Below are positions 42,040 through 51,881 of a stretch of 64,000 nucleotides of DNA, in pieces. The stretch's first letter is position 1; each line of letters begins with the position of its first letter. Both the position numbers and the translations under genes were made by a program. The stretch lies in the NCBI GenBank assembly GCA_937934595.1, contig CALGZA010000031.1, positions 1-64,000 of the forward strand, in the 5' to 3' direction. The stretch comes from an uncultured Verrucomicrobiales bacterium (lineage in GTDB: Bacteria > Verrucomicrobiota > Verrucomicrobiia > Verrucomicrobiales > Akkermansiaceae). The notes beneath the pieces were generated by a model that was given only the letters and a program-made list of their open reading frames with translations, did not search any database and was not told the origin of the DNA.

Positions 42040-45000
42040 GTGGATGTGGCATCTATAGAGAGTGTAATGATAAGGGCGTCTGCTGGGAGTGGCAAGACGT
42101 GGCAGCTAGCGAATCGTTATTTGGCGTTGTTGGTTCTGGGTGTTTTGCCTGAGAAGATCATAGCGTTGACGTTTACGAAGAAGGCTGCGGGGGAGTTTTC
42201 TGATAGGATTTTTACTAGGTTGGCTGAGGGTGCGCAGAGTGATTTGGCTGCTGGGGTGTTGAGGTCTGATTTGGAGGCGACGATTTTTGGGGATGGTGTG
42301 ATGGATGGTTTGGTGGATGGTGATGTTGTGTTGCCTGAGATGGATGTTGATTTTTTTCGTGGTTTATTGGGGCGTGTAGTGGGTGTGATGGATCGTTTGG
42401 CGTTGTCAACTTTGGATAGTTTTTTTATTAAGTTGTTGAGGAATTTTGCGTTTGAGTTGGGGATGTCTGGTTTTGAGTTACTTGAGGGTAATGATTTGGA
42501 GTTAGAGAAGTTGAAGGTTTTTGCGGATTTGTTTAGTGCGTCTTCTGGTGATGAGGGTATGTCTAGGAGTATGGAGAGTTTTGTTCATGCGTTTAGGCAG
42601 ACGAGTTTTGGTGATGAGGGTATAAGGGTGAATGATAGGTTGAGGGATTTTGTGAATGCGCATCAGCAGCGCTGGCTTAAGAATCCGGATTCTGGGGGCT
42701 GGGGTAGTGAGGAGGCTTTGTGGCCTGATGGATTACCTGGTCCTGGGGGAGGTGGTTATGTGGCGAAGTGTCAGCGTGTGGTGGATCTGGTGGAGGGTGC
42801 TGGTTTGGAGCGTAAGCAGCATGTGAATGTGTTGTTGAAGGGGGTGTGTGCTTTTGAGGGTAGAGATGGGAGGGTGGGTGCGCCGATAAAGTTGAACAAG
42901 GTGTTTTTGGATTTATTGGGGTGTTTGGGTGAGTTAAGGGATGGGGAGTGTAAGGTTGTTTCTCATAGGAAGGAGATGGTTCTGAGGGGTGAGTTGGCGG
43001 GGGCGCTTTATGATTTGTTGAGTACTTATGTGGCTGATGAGATTATGTTGAAGCTGGAGCGTACGCGCGGGGTTTATGAGGTGATAGAGGCTTATGAGGG
43101 GCGTTATAGTTCGCGAGTGCGTGGGCAGGGGAAGTTGGGTTTTTCTGATACGACTTTGTTGTTGTCTGGTCATGAGAGTATGGGGTTATGGGATGCGGTG
43201 AGTATGGATTTGGTGGAGTTTAGGTTTGATGGTAAGTATGATCATTGGATGCTGGATGAGTTTCAGGATACGAGTAGGCCGCAGTGGGATGTGATACGGA
43301 ATTTGATCGATGAGGTTGTGAATGATATTGAGGGTGAGCGTTCTTTGTTTGTGGTGGGTGATAGTAAGCAGGGTATTTTTGGGTGGAGGGGTGGGGATCC
43401 GAAGTTGTTTGATGATCTGTCTGAGAGGTATGCTGAGAGGTTAAGGGAGTATCCTATGGATAAGTCTTGGCGTTCGTCTGGTAGTGTTTTGGGGTTGGTG
43501 AACCGGGTTTGTGATGGTGGCTCGAGGGGGATGGGTTTATTTCCTGATGAGGCAGTTAGGCGGTGGAAGTTTCAAGAGCATGTGTCTGCGCGGCCTGATT
43601 TGATGGGGCATGCTTGGGTTTGTGAGATGGATGAGCATGATGGGATGGATGATAAGGAGGTGAAGATGGCGTGGATAGGGGAGCTGGTGAAGAGGTTAGA
43701 TCCTGTTAGGCGTGGGTTGAGCTGTGCTATATTGGTGCGAAAGAATTCTAGGGGGAGGGAGATAGCGGAGTATTTACGTGAGTGTCATGCTGGCATACCT
43801 GTGGCTGTTGAGGATGAGTTGCTGGTGGGTGAGGAGAATCCTGTGACGGCGGTGTTGGTGGATGCGTTTCGTTTTTTATGTTATCCGAATGATAGTTTGG
43901 CGTGGTGGCATGTGCAGATGAGTCCGTTTGGGGAGGTTTTTGGAGGCGATGGTGATGTTAGTGCGATGTTGGGAAGATGGTATTATTGGACGCGCGAGAT
44001 TTCAGCAAGGGGAGTGGATGTGGTATTAGGCGAGTGGTGTTCTGGTTTGGCAGGTGTTGTGAATTTGTCTGCTTATAGTGAGGGTAGGATGATGGAGTTA
44101 CGGCAGGCTGCTGCTGATTTTACTTTGAAGGGAGGGGGTTTAACTGACTGGCTGAGTGAGGTGGAGAACTGGAAGCAGCGTGAGGTGACCCGTGAGGGTG
44201 TGATTCAGATAATGACGGTGCATAAGGCGAAGGGTTTGGGTTTTGATACGGTGATTTTGCCTGATTTGGAGAATGCGGCGTTTGATTGTAATACGAAGTT
44301 GGAGGTGATGGAGTCTGATTATGAGGGTGCGGGTAGTCATTTACTATTGGCGCCTGTGAAGCAGATACGAAATGCTGATGATGTATTGAGGCGTGAGTGT
44401 GAGCGTTGGAGTGTGGAGCAGTGTTATGAGCAGTTTTGTGTGCTTTATGTGATGCTGACACGATCTGTGCATGGGACGTATTGTTTGCTGGATGGAAAGA
44501 AGAATAAGCCGGCTGAGAGGAAGCGTAATGAGGCTGATTGGATACGTGAGTCTGTAAGTGGTTCTGTGGAGCGGGATGAGGATATGGGGGAGTTTTCTGG
44601 TAGGGTGCTGTATGAAGATGGCGGGTGGGAGTGGCTGGATGCTAGACCTGTGGTTGATGTGGCTGAGGGTGAGTCTGGAGGTATTGTGATGTTACCTGAG
44701 GCGGAGGATAGGAGTGGGAGTGTTCTTGCAGGAGGTTATGGGGATAAGGGGTTTGGTAGTTTGTTGATGGATAGGTCTGGTTTAGAGTATGGGAATATGG
44801 TGCATGCTTGTTTTGAGAGTATTGAGTGGTGGGATGGTGTGCTGGATTGGGATGGTGATGAGGGGGTGAGGAATATGGTTATAGAGTGCATTGAGAGTCC
44901 TGGTGTGCGGCCTTTTTTTGATGCTAGAGATGGGTTGAGGGTTTATCGTGAGCAGCCTATAGAGTGTTTTCTTGATGGAGTGTGGGTTAGTGGTGTGATT

Positions 45001-45222
45001 GATCGGTTGGTGGTTGATTTTAGTGATTCTGGTGAGGTGTTGAATGCAGTTGTATTGGATTTTAAGACGGATAGTGTGGATGATGGTGATGAGTTGGTGG
45101 AGAGGTATGGTGGTCAGTTAAATCTTTATAAGCGAATGATTTGTGATTTGTATTCATTAGGTGAGGAGAGTGTGTATTCTGTTATACTTGCGACGCATTT
45201 GAGAAAGACGATAAATCTCTAG
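42040..45222 (+). CDS. UvrD-family helicase-nuclease (AddA/RecB-like)
   Basis: The 1060-residue product starts with GTG (an ATG 27 bases on would also serve). Helicase motifs are RASAGSGKTWQLANRYL (Walker A), ALTFTKKAAGEF, WMLDEFQDTSRPQWDVI (Walker B), VVGDSKQGIFGWRGGDPKLF and MTVHKAKGLGFDTV. A PD-(D/E)xK nuclease domain closes it, with VLDFKTDSV and GGQLNLYKRMI. This is the build of AddA, which with AddB degrades double-strand ends before recombination. No addB lies beside it: the upstream gene is rho on the other strand. Confidence 0.88.
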   Translation: MDVASIESVMIRASAGSGKTWQLANRYLALLVLGVLPEKIIALTFTKKAAGEFSDRIFTRLAEGAQSDLAAGVLRSDLEATIFGDGVMDGLVDGDVVLPEMDVDFFRGLLGRVVGVMDRLALSTLDSFFIKLLRNFAFELGMSGFELLEGNDLELEKLKVFADLFSASSGDEGMSRSMESFVHAFRQTSFGDEGIRVNDRLRDFVNAHQQRWLKNPDSGGWGSEEALWPDGLPGPGGGGYVAKCQRVVDLVEGAGLERKQHVNVLLKGVCAFEGRDGRVGAPIKLNKVFLDLLGCLGELRDGECKVVSHRKEMVLRGELAGALYDLLSTYVADEIMLKLERTRGVYEVIEAYEGRYSSRVRGQGKLGFSDTTLLLSGHESMGLWDAVSMDLVEFRFDGKYDHWMLDEFQDTSRPQWDVIRNLIDEVVNDIEGERSLFVVGDSKQGIFGWRGGDPKLFDDLSERYAERLREYPMDKSWRSSGSVLGLVNRVCDGGSRGMGLFPDEAVRRWKFQEHVSARPDLMGHAWVCEMDEHDGMDDKEVKMAWIGELVKRLDPVRRGLSCAILVRKNSRGREIAEYLRECHAGIPVAVEDELLVGEENPVTAVLVDAFRFLCYPNDSLAWWHVQMSPFGEVFGGDGDVSAMLGRWYYWTREISARGVDVVLGEWCSGLAGVVNLSAYSEGRMMELRQAAADFTLKGGGLTDWLSEVENWKQREVTREGVIQIMTVHKAKGLGFDTVILPDLENAAFDCNTKLEVMESDYEGAGSHLLLAPVKQIRNADDVLRRECERWSVEQCYEQFCVLYVMLTRSVHGTYCLLDGKKNKPAERKRNEADWIRESVSGSVERDEDMGEFSGRVLYEDGGWEWLDARPVVDVAEGESGGIVMLPEAEDRSGSVLAGGYGDKGFGSLLMDRSGLEYGNMVHACFESIEWWDGVLDWDGDEGVRNMVIECIESPGVRPFFDARDGLRVYREQPIECFLDGVWVSGVIDRLVVDFSDSGEVLNAVVLDFKTDSVDDGDELVERYGGQLNLYKRMICDLYSLGEESVYSVILATHLRKTINL

Positions 45223-45246
45223 CAGAATGCTGAAAGATGGTTTAGT

Positions 45247-46368
45247 TTGGATTTAATGAAAAAACATAGACATCATCCTGGTTCACAGGAAAAAGATTTT
45301 ACGGGTGGGCTGTCTTTGTCACCTCAGTGTTCTTATGTGGGAAGTACTGGTGAGAAGGCAGTGGACGATAAGATACGAGCCTTGGCTAATGATTTGAGTG
45401 ATGGGGATAGAGGGTGCATGTTGGCGGAGATGATGATTACTGCTGTTAGGTTGTCCCGAGGGGCATCGACTGATGGGGATTTTAAGATGTTGAACCGTGC
45501 TTTGAAGGAGATGCGTCATGCGAATGAGGTTTTTGAGCCGTATCGTAAGCAGCGCAAGGTGGCTGTATTTGGATCAGCTAGGACGAAGCCTGAGGAGGAT
45601 GAGTATCAGACAGCGGTGAAATTTTCAGAGCGTTTAAGGGAGGAGGGTTATATGACTATAACGGGAGCTGGGCCGGGGATTATGGCTGCTGGTAATGAGG
45701 GAGCTGGGAGAGATTATAGCTTTGGGTTGAACATTAGTTTGCCTTTTGAGACATCGGCAAATGCTTTTATTAATAATGATAAGAAGCTGATAGATTTTAA
45801 TTATTTCTTTACGCGTAAGTTATCGTTTGTGAAGGAGGCTGATGCGGCTGTGGCATTTCCAGGTGGGGTAGGAACTATGGATGAGTTGTTTGAGGCATTG
45901 ACGTTGATTCAGACTGGGAAGGCTACTGTTTATCCAATAGTATTAGTGGATGCAAAGGGTGGGAAGTATTGGAAGTTTTGGTTGCAGTTTATGTCTGAGC
46001 ATTTGATGCGGTTGAATTTGATTTCTGAGACGGATTTTGCTTTGTTTAAGGTGACGGATGATATTGAAGTAGCGATTAGTGAGATAGTTCAGTTTTATTC
46101 GAATTTTCATTCTTATCGATATGTTGGAGATAAGTTGGTTTTAAGGATAGAGAATGCTTTGTCTGATGGTGCGGTGAAGAAGTTGCAGAGTGATTTTTCT
46201 GATATAACGAATGATGGAGTGATAGAGCAGACTGTGATGCTTGATACGGAGAAGGATGAGAAGGATTTGACTCATATGACTAGGATTGTTTTGCGCCATA
46301 AGCGCAGGGATTTTGGTAGGTTGAGGATGTTGATCGATGCGATTAATGATTCTGAGTTAGCGGTGTAG
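45247..46368 (+). CDS. LOG-family protein (lysine decarboxylase-like, TIGR00730 fold)
   Basis: The central domain (about residues 95-265) has the nucleotide-binding Rossmann fold with FGSART, GAGPGIMAAGNEGA and the hallmark PGGVGTMDE. Proteins of this fold release free cytokinin-type bases from nucleotides or cleave AMP, and they are not decarboxylases. N-terminal and C-terminal extensions of about 90 and 100 residues make it longer (373) than the usual 180-220. The start follows the AddA-like gene by 24 bases and the stop precedes the next gene by 10. Confidence 0.82.
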   Translation: MDLMKKHRHHPGSQEKDFTGGLSLSPQCSYVGSTGEKAVDDKIRALANDLSDGDRGCMLAEMMITAVRLSRGASTDGDFKMLNRALKEMRHANEVFEPYRKQRKVAVFGSARTKPEEDEYQTAVKFSERLREEGYMTITGAGPGIMAAGNEGAGRDYSFGLNISLPFETSANAFINNDKKLIDFNYFFTRKLSFVKEADAAVAFPGGVGTMDELFEALTLIQTGKATVYPIVLVDAKGGKYWKFWLQFMSEHLMRLNLISETDFALFKVTDDIEVAISEIVQFYSNFHSYRYVGDKLVLRIENALSDGAVKKLQSDFSDITNDGVIEQTVMLDTEKDEKDLTHMTRIVLRHKRRDFGRLRMLIDAINDSELAV

Positions 46369-46378
46369 GTTATAGGGG

Positions 46379-47401
46379 ATGGAGGTGGATTTTTTGATAA
46401 TAGGCCAGGGGCTCGCTGGGAGTGCCTTGGCTATTTCTCTGATTGATTTAGGTGCTTCTGTTTTGGTTTTAGACCGAGGGGATGAGGATTCAGCTAGCCG
46501 GGTTGCGGCTGGTCTTGTTACGACGGTAGCAGGAAAGGGGATGAATGTGAGTTGGGGGCAGGCTGAGTATTTGTCAGAGGCTTTGGCGTATTATAGGAGG
46601 CTGGAGGGTGTATCTGGTGAGGTTCTTTTTCATGAAATGGAGACTTTGAGATTGTTTGATGATGAGAAGCAGCGGATTAAGTTTTTGAAGAAAAGGGATC
46701 AGCTTGAGGGGTGGGTTAGTGATGCATGTGAGGGTGATTTTGTGGGGTGGAATGCTGGATATGGGGGTTTCCTGATGAGTGGGGGTGGTAGGTTAGATAC
46801 GAAGGCTTATTTGAGGGTGGTGAGGGAGATGTTAGGTGAGAGTTATAGAGAGGGGGTTTTTACTGAGAGTGATATAGAGCTGAGGGATGATGGGGTGAGT
46901 TGGAGTGGAGTGAGTGCTAAACGGGTGATATTTTGTCAGGGAGCGAGGGGTTTATTTGAGAGTGGATTGTTTTCTTATTTAGATCACCGTTGTGCGAAGG
47001 GAGAGATTTTAGCGATTGAGATGCCGGGTGCGTGTGAGAGGAGGGTAGTGAATAGGAATGGGTGGATGATACCCATGGGTGGTGGTACTTGGCGAGTGGG
47101 GGCGACATATGAGTGGGAGGATATGAGTGGTTCTCTGACTGAGGGTGGGAAGGGCGAGATAGAGGCTAGGATAAGAGCTATTACTGATATGTCATATAGA
47201 GTGGTGGGCCATACTGCTGGTGTGAGGCCTATTATGCGTAATAGTCAGCCGTATGTGGGGTTTCATCCTGATCATTCGGCTGTGGGATTTTTTAATGGCC
47301 TAGGGAGTAAGGGGGTAACCACTGCGCCTAGTGTAGGGATGCATTTTGCGAGACATTTGGTGTTTGGGAGTGCGATTGATGATGCTCTTGCGCTGAAATA
47401 G
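46379..47401 (+). CDS. FAD-dependent oxidoreductase of the DAO family
   Basis: The 340-residue product opens with the FAD-binding motif FLIIGQGLAGSALA and ends with GFFNGLGSKGVTTAPSVG, both typical of D-amino-acid oxidase/glycine oxidase relatives. RVAAGLVTTVAG replaces the usual ASAAAGG stretch. The substrate cannot be told from the sequence. It follows the LOG-family gene by 10 bases, so the three genes from 42040 are probably one operon. Confidence 0.82.
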   Translation: MEVDFLIIGQGLAGSALAISLIDLGASVLVLDRGDEDSASRVAAGLVTTVAGKGMNVSWGQAEYLSEALAYYRRLEGVSGEVLFHEMETLRLFDDEKQRIKFLKKRDQLEGWVSDACEGDFVGWNAGYGGFLMSGGGRLDTKAYLRVVREMLGESYREGVFTESDIELRDDGVSWSGVSAKRVIFCQGARGLFESGLFSYLDHRCAKGEILAIEMPGACERRVVNRNGWMIPMGGGTWRVGATYEWEDMSGSLTEGGKGEIEARIRAITDMSYRVVGHTAGVRPIMRNSQPYVGFHPDHSAVGFFNGLGSKGVTTAPSVGMHFARHLVFGSAIDDALALK

Positions 47402-47617
47402 CAGTTTTAGAGTCTAAGTAGACAAATGGTTTTTTTATATGTGGCGCTAATATTTATCGAAGAATATGAGAAGAATAATGTTTTGTGGACATAGAGAGAA
47501 GGGGAGCTAGATGGGCTGAGGAGGAGTGGTGGTTGTTGATTGGTGGGTAGCAGGGTGTTTTATTTATTTATATGGTGATAGATGTGTGCTAGTTATATAG
47601 TAAATATATAGATATCT

Positions 47618-48622
47618 ATGAAATTAATTGCTACCCTTATCGTTTGTATCCTTACTTGCTCATTATTACCGGCTAAGAAATGGTCTATTGTGGTTTTGCC
47701 GGATACACAATATTATCCTAAGAGTCCGGCGAATGCGGTAGTGTTTGATAAGCAGACGGAGTGGATCAAAGATAATGTTAAGACTCGTAATATTCAGTTT
47801 GTTCTGCATGAGGGCGATATAGTTGATAAGAATACAGAGGCTGAATGGAAGAGGGCAAAGTTGTCTATGCGTGTTTTGGATGGTGTTGTGCCTTATGTTT
47901 TGTCTACGGGCAATCATGATTATGGTCCTAGAGGTAGGGCGAAAAATAGAATGACTTTATGTAATGATCATTTTACAATTACTGATAACCCTCTTAGTGA
48001 TCCAGCAAAGAAGGGTTCTATAGGAGGGGTGTTTGAGAAGGGTAAGTTAGATAACTCTTACCACACTTTTACGGCTCCTGATGGGAGGAAGTTGATAGTG
48101 ATATCATTGGAGTGGTTGCCCCGAGATGCGGCTGTAGCATGGGCTAATAAGGTGGTGGCGAGGTATCCGGATCATACAGCGATCTTACTGAACCATTATT
48201 ATCTGGATGGAAGGGCGAAGAGACATGAAGATAGTCCGGGGCATTTGGCTGGTGGTACTAATAGTGGTCAACAGCTATGGGATAAGTTGGTGGGAGTGCA
48301 TGATAATTTCCAAATGACTTTTAGTGGTCATGTGGTAGGCATTAATCATTCTACTAGTGTGGGGTCTGGGGGACAGGATGTAACTCAGATGTTATTTAAT
48401 ACTCAGAATGATCCAAATGGGGGTAATGGGTGGTTGAGGTTGTTAGAGTTTGATGGTGATACTGTGAAGGTTATAACGTATTCCCCATGGCTGAAAGAGT
48501 ATAGGAAGGATGCAAGGAACAGTTTTACGTTTAAGATTAAGCCGCATGTAGGGTCTTCTGAAAAGGCGGGGAAGGAAGGTTCTAAGCTAGAGTCTGAGAA
48601 GGTTCCTGTGGGGGCTAAGTAG
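47618..48622 (+). CDS. Secreted calcineurin-like metallophosphoesterase
   Basis: The 334-residue product has a signal peptide (MKLIATLIVCILTCSLLPA) and the metal motifs of the family in order: VLPDTQYY, HEGDIVD, GNHDYG, LLNHYY and FSGHVVGINH. It is therefore an exported phosphodiesterase or phosphomonoesterase with a two-metal centre. The C-terminal 40 residues are a Lys/Glu-rich tail. It converges with a PhoX-like gene, so both may serve phosphorus uptake (inference). Confidence 0.85.
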   Translation: MKLIATLIVCILTCSLLPAKKWSIVVLPDTQYYPKSPANAVVFDKQTEWIKDNVKTRNIQFVLHEGDIVDKNTEAEWKRAKLSMRVLDGVVPYVLSTGNHDYGPRGRAKNRMTLCNDHFTITDNPLSDPAKKGSIGGVFEKGKLDNSYHTFTAPDGRKLIVISLEWLPRDAAVAWANKVVARYPDHTAILLNHYYLDGRAKRHEDSPGHLAGGTNSGQQLWDKLVGVHDNFQMTFSGHVVGINHSTSVGSGGQDVTQMLFNTQNDPNGGNGWLRLLEFDGDTVKVITYSPWLKEYRKDARNSFTFKIKPHVGSSEKAGKEGSKLESEKVPVGAK

Positions 48623-48699
48623 GCTGTGAGCTTGTCTCGTTTTTTTAGATTTAGCCTGATTATTTATTGCTGGCGTGGTTTAAGCGGGCTTGATTTTTG

Positions 48700-50055
48700 T
48701 TAGGTTTTCCAGGGGCCTGTTATGGCTAGTGTGTAGCCGGGTCTCTGGATATTTGCGAATAGAATGGATCCGTCTGGTGAGAAGCATGAGCCAGCGAATT
48801 CTGATTTGTTAATGGCATTGCGGGCTAGGGTGTGGATGGTGCCGGACTGGGTGACGATGCGTAGGTGTGGGGAGGTGGATCTGCGGTATGTTGAGATGAG
48901 GTCCTCGCATATTACTAGGTGTTTGTTGTTAGGTGATACGCATATGTTGTCTCCATTTGTTAGTAAATCAGTTTTTGTGGGTTGGATGAAGAGGTTTAGT
49001 GCGTCATTTTCTTCTGGTTTGAGGGATGGGGTTAGCTTGAATATTTGGCCTTTTCTGGAGGGTCCACCGTCGGTACATGCTATGTAGAGGTGGTCGTCTT
49101 GAAATGTGATTCCTTCACCGCGGGCAAAGTAGCTAGCGCCTTTGGCGTGCCCTCTTACCCTTAAGTCGTCTTTGGGGGCGTCCGTGTTATCGAGAGTTAT
49201 CCAGGTGACGGGGTGGTCTATTCCAACGGGGAGTTGAGGTTGTGCTGCGTTGTAGTTACGAGGGTCTGGGCTGTCTTTCTTAAGGCAGAGAGCTTGGAGA
49301 GTTCCGCTGCTGAAGTCTTTGGGTTTATCTGGGATGAATCTGTAGAGGAGTCCATCATTGCGGTCTTCAGTGAGGTAGAGTATGTTGGTCCTGGGATCTA
49401 GAGCAACTGCTTCATGTCGGAATCTGCCAAGTGCTTTTAGAGGGATTGCTTTTTGGAGTGCGGTGTGTTCTGAGGCTTTGACTTCGAAGCAGTATCCATG
49501 ATTTATGCCACGTTTACTGGTGGTGTCTGCGGGTTCTTCACAAGTGATCCAGGATCCCCATGGCATGGCTCCGCCCGAGCAGTTTCGGTCTGTGCCGATG
49601 AGGGACATGAATTGTTTGATTGTTTTCTTATTTGTAGGGTCATAGATGACGGTAGTGGTGCCGCCTAGGAAAGGGGGATCATTGTCATTTCCTGGATCGT
49701 AGAAGTGATCTAGCTTTACTTGTTTATTGATGGGTTGGGAGGGGTCGATGCAGCTGTGTTTGAATCCTGATGAGAGTTCGTGATTTCTGATTAGGATGAG
49801 TTGTCCGTTTTTTGATTGGAAGCATGCCATGTCATCGAATATGCCTGGGACTTTTAAACCGTCGTCCATGGGTTGGGATTTTTTTGAAACTATTTGGTAT
49901 GAGAATCCTTGAGGGAGGTCTAATATACCATTTGGGTCTTTTTTGAGAGGGCCGTATAGGGAGGATGATTGTTTAGGTGAGGCTTCTGTGAGTTGGCGAA
50001 GGCCGAGGAAGATGGCGGAGTGTGATATTCCTTTGAGTAGTGATCTGCGTTTCAT
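48700..50055 (-). CDS. PhoX-like (DUF839) secreted phosphatase-family protein
   Basis: The 451-residue product starts MKRRSLLKGIS, a short twin-arginine-like signal. The beta-propeller domain carries the family stretches ITCEE (in PWGSWITCEEPAD), RFRHEAVALDP, EGITFQDDHLYIACTDGG and GDNICVSPNNKHLVICED. PhoX proteins are iron/calcium alkaline phosphatases exported folded by Tat, and not all DUF839 proteins have been shown to be phosphatases. The metal-binding Cys179-type residue of PhoX cannot be placed with certainty. Confidence 0.82.
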   Translation of the reverse strand: MKRRSLLKGISHSAIFLGLRQLTEASPKQSSSLYGPLKKDPNGILDLPQGFSYQIVSKKSQPMDDGLKVPGIFDDMACFQSKNGQLILIRNHELSSGFKHSCIDPSQPINKQVKLDHFYDPGNDNDPPFLGGTTTVIYDPTNKKTIKQFMSLIGTDRNCSGGAMPWGSWITCEEPADTTSKRGINHGYCFEVKASEHTALQKAIPLKALGRFRHEAVALDPRTNILYLTEDRNDGLLYRFIPDKPKDFSSGTLQALCLKKDSPDPRNYNAAQPQLPVGIDHPVTWITLDNTDAPKDDLRVRGHAKGASYFARGEGITFQDDHLYIACTDGGPSRKGQIFKLTPSLKPEENDALNLFIQPTKTDLLTNGDNICVSPNNKHLVICEDLISTYRRSTSPHLRIVTQSGTIHTLARNAINKSEFAGSCFSPDGSILFANIQRPGYTLAITGPWKT

Positions 50056-50159
50056 GATAAGATACTAATAGTTATCCTATCATATTCGTTCAGGGATGGT
50101 TGTGTGTCAAGAATGGAACGAAGGGACTGTGACTGATTGGGAGGTGGGGTGTTTTTTAT

Positions 50160-50972
50160 TTAGAGCTGGATATCACCTTCGAAAACGAAGTCAGCTGGGC
50201 CGCTGAGAGTGACGTTAGTGAATGTGTTATCTGATTTTTTTTGGAATCCGATTTCTAGAGTGTCACCGCCTGCGACGTCTACTTTTATAGGGGATGTGGC
50301 ATCTGTAAGAAGGTGATGGATGATAGCTGCAGCGCACATGCCTGTTCCGCAAGCGAGTGTTTCTCCCTCTACGCCTCGTTCGTAGGTGCGAATGGCGATG
50401 TGGCTAGGGGAAAGGACTTGGGCGAAGTTTGCGTTAGTTCCGTTAGGTGCGAATCTCTGGTGGTAGCGAATTGCTGCTCCGTTTTTGACGACATCGAGGT
50501 TTTCAAGGTCGTCTACAAAGGTTACTGCGTGTGGGACGCCGGTGTTAAGAACATGAACTGGGGATTTTAGTGATTCTATGTTGCAGTCAGCATTGAGGTC
50601 TAGGTCGAATGGGTCAGACATGGCGATACGGACATCTTCACCGATCATTTCTGCGGTGAGTGTGCCTGCGATGGTTTCGAAGCTGACTATGTCTTGAACT
50701 TCTTCACCGAGGTGGGCGGTGAATCTACCGAAGCAACGAGCGCCATTGCCGCACATTTCTGCTTCTCCTCCGTCAGCGTTGTAGTAGCGGAATTTGTAGT
50801 CTGCTCCTTTTTCTGCTGGTTCTACGACGAGTATTCCGTCTGCACCTATACCTCTGTGGCGGTCACAGAGTGCTTCGATCTGGTGGGCATTAAGATTGAT
50901 GGTGAGGTTGCGATTATCGATGACAACGAAGTCGTTGCCCGCACCGTTCATTTTGTAGAAATGGAGTAACAT
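50160..50972 (-). CDS. dapF: Diaminopimelate epimerase
   Basis: DapF turns LL- into meso-diaminopimelate for peptidoglycan and lysine. The 270-residue product has both catalytic cysteines: MCGNGARCFGRF and LACGTGMCAAA. The N-terminus FYKMNGAGNDFVVID is standard. It stands alone with no other dap gene near. Confidence 0.95.
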   Translation of the reverse strand: MLLHFYKMNGAGNDFVVIDNRNLTINLNAHQIEALCDRHRGIGADGILVVEPAEKGADYKFRYYNADGGEAEMCGNGARCFGRFTAHLGEEVQDIVSFETIAGTLTAEMIGEDVRIAMSDPFDLDLNADCNIESLKSPVHVLNTGVPHAVTFVDDLENLDVVKNGAAIRYHQRFAPNGTNANFAQVLSPSHIAIRTYERGVEGETLACGTGMCAAAIIHHLLTDATSPIKVDVAGGDTLEIGFQKKSDNTFTNVTLSGPADFVFEGDIQL

Positions 50973-51134
50973 GTTTATGGATAGGTGTGTGAAAGTTAGT
51001 TTGGTGAGAGTTGTTTGTAAGCTAGGTGATCTATAGGTTTTGTCAATGCTGGGGTGGTGGTGTGGGTGATGTTAGAGTGGTTTAATTGGCTCGCTTTTGT
51101 GATGGTTCTGAGCGATGTTTTTAGGTGACTGGAT

Positions 51135-51881
51135 ATGAGAGATGCTGAGGGTGAAGCTATGGGCATTATAGGTCTACGATGTCATGATGACTTTGTGGTG
51201 CCTCGGTGCGATGATTTTTTGGAGATTCTTTATGAGGATGATGACATTTTACTGATTAATAAGCCCAGTGGGATATTGAGTTTATCTGGTAAGCATCCAT
51301 TGAACTGGGATTCTGTGCATTATCGTTTGGTGAATGGGCAGGATGGAGTGAGTGAGGGTTACCCGGAGGCGAAGCTACCGCATCGATTAGATTTAGGGAC
51401 ATCTGGGATCATGGTGGTGGGGCTTCACGATGGGGCTTCTCGTTGTCTGAATAGGCAGTTTCAGGAGCGGGCTGTTAGAAAGAGGTATATGGCTATGCTT
51501 GAGGGCTGGGTGTCTGATGATGTGGGGCAGATAGATTTGGCAATCGTTAAGGGTGGTGAGGATTTTCCGAGGGTTAAGCTATGTGAGGTGGAGGGTAAGT
51601 CAGCGGTTACTGATTATAGTGTGATTCGAAGAGTGGGGGATGTGGAAAGGAGCTTGGTGGAGTATCGTCCTGTAACTGGGAGGACTCATCAGCTTAGAAT
51701 TCATAGTGCAGCGATAGGGCATCCGATACTTGGGTGTGATTTGTATCATAGTGAGACTAGTAGGGAGAAGGCGGACCGATTATTACTGCATGCTTGTGAT
51801 TTATATTTTCATCATCCTGGGGATTATCATGGGGGGGAGGAGTTTCATGGTTTTTGCCCATGTCCTTTTGTGGATGTCTAA
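51135..51881 (+). CDS. RluA-family pseudouridine synthase
   Basis: The 248-residue product has the catalytic motif PHRLDLGTSGIMVVG with the nucleophilic Asp, the preceding DDILLINKPSGILS, and RPVTGRTHQLRIHSAAIGHPILG, all typical of RluA-type enzymes that isomerise uridine in rRNA or tRNA. It lacks the S4 domain. An ATG at 51159 could also be the start. Its last four bases overlap the end of the convergent alcohol dehydrogenase gene. Confidence 0.9.
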   Translation: MRDAEGEAMGIIGLRCHDDFVVPRCDDFLEILYEDDDILLINKPSGILSLSGKHPLNWDSVHYRLVNGQDGVSEGYPEAKLPHRLDLGTSGIMVVGLHDGASRCLNRQFQERAVRKRYMAMLEGWVSDDVGQIDLAIVKGGEDFPRVKLCEVEGKSAVTDYSVIRRVGDVERSLVEYRPVTGRTHQLRIHSAAIGHPILGCDLYHSETSREKADRLLLHACDLYFHHPGDYHGGEEFHGFCPCPFVDV

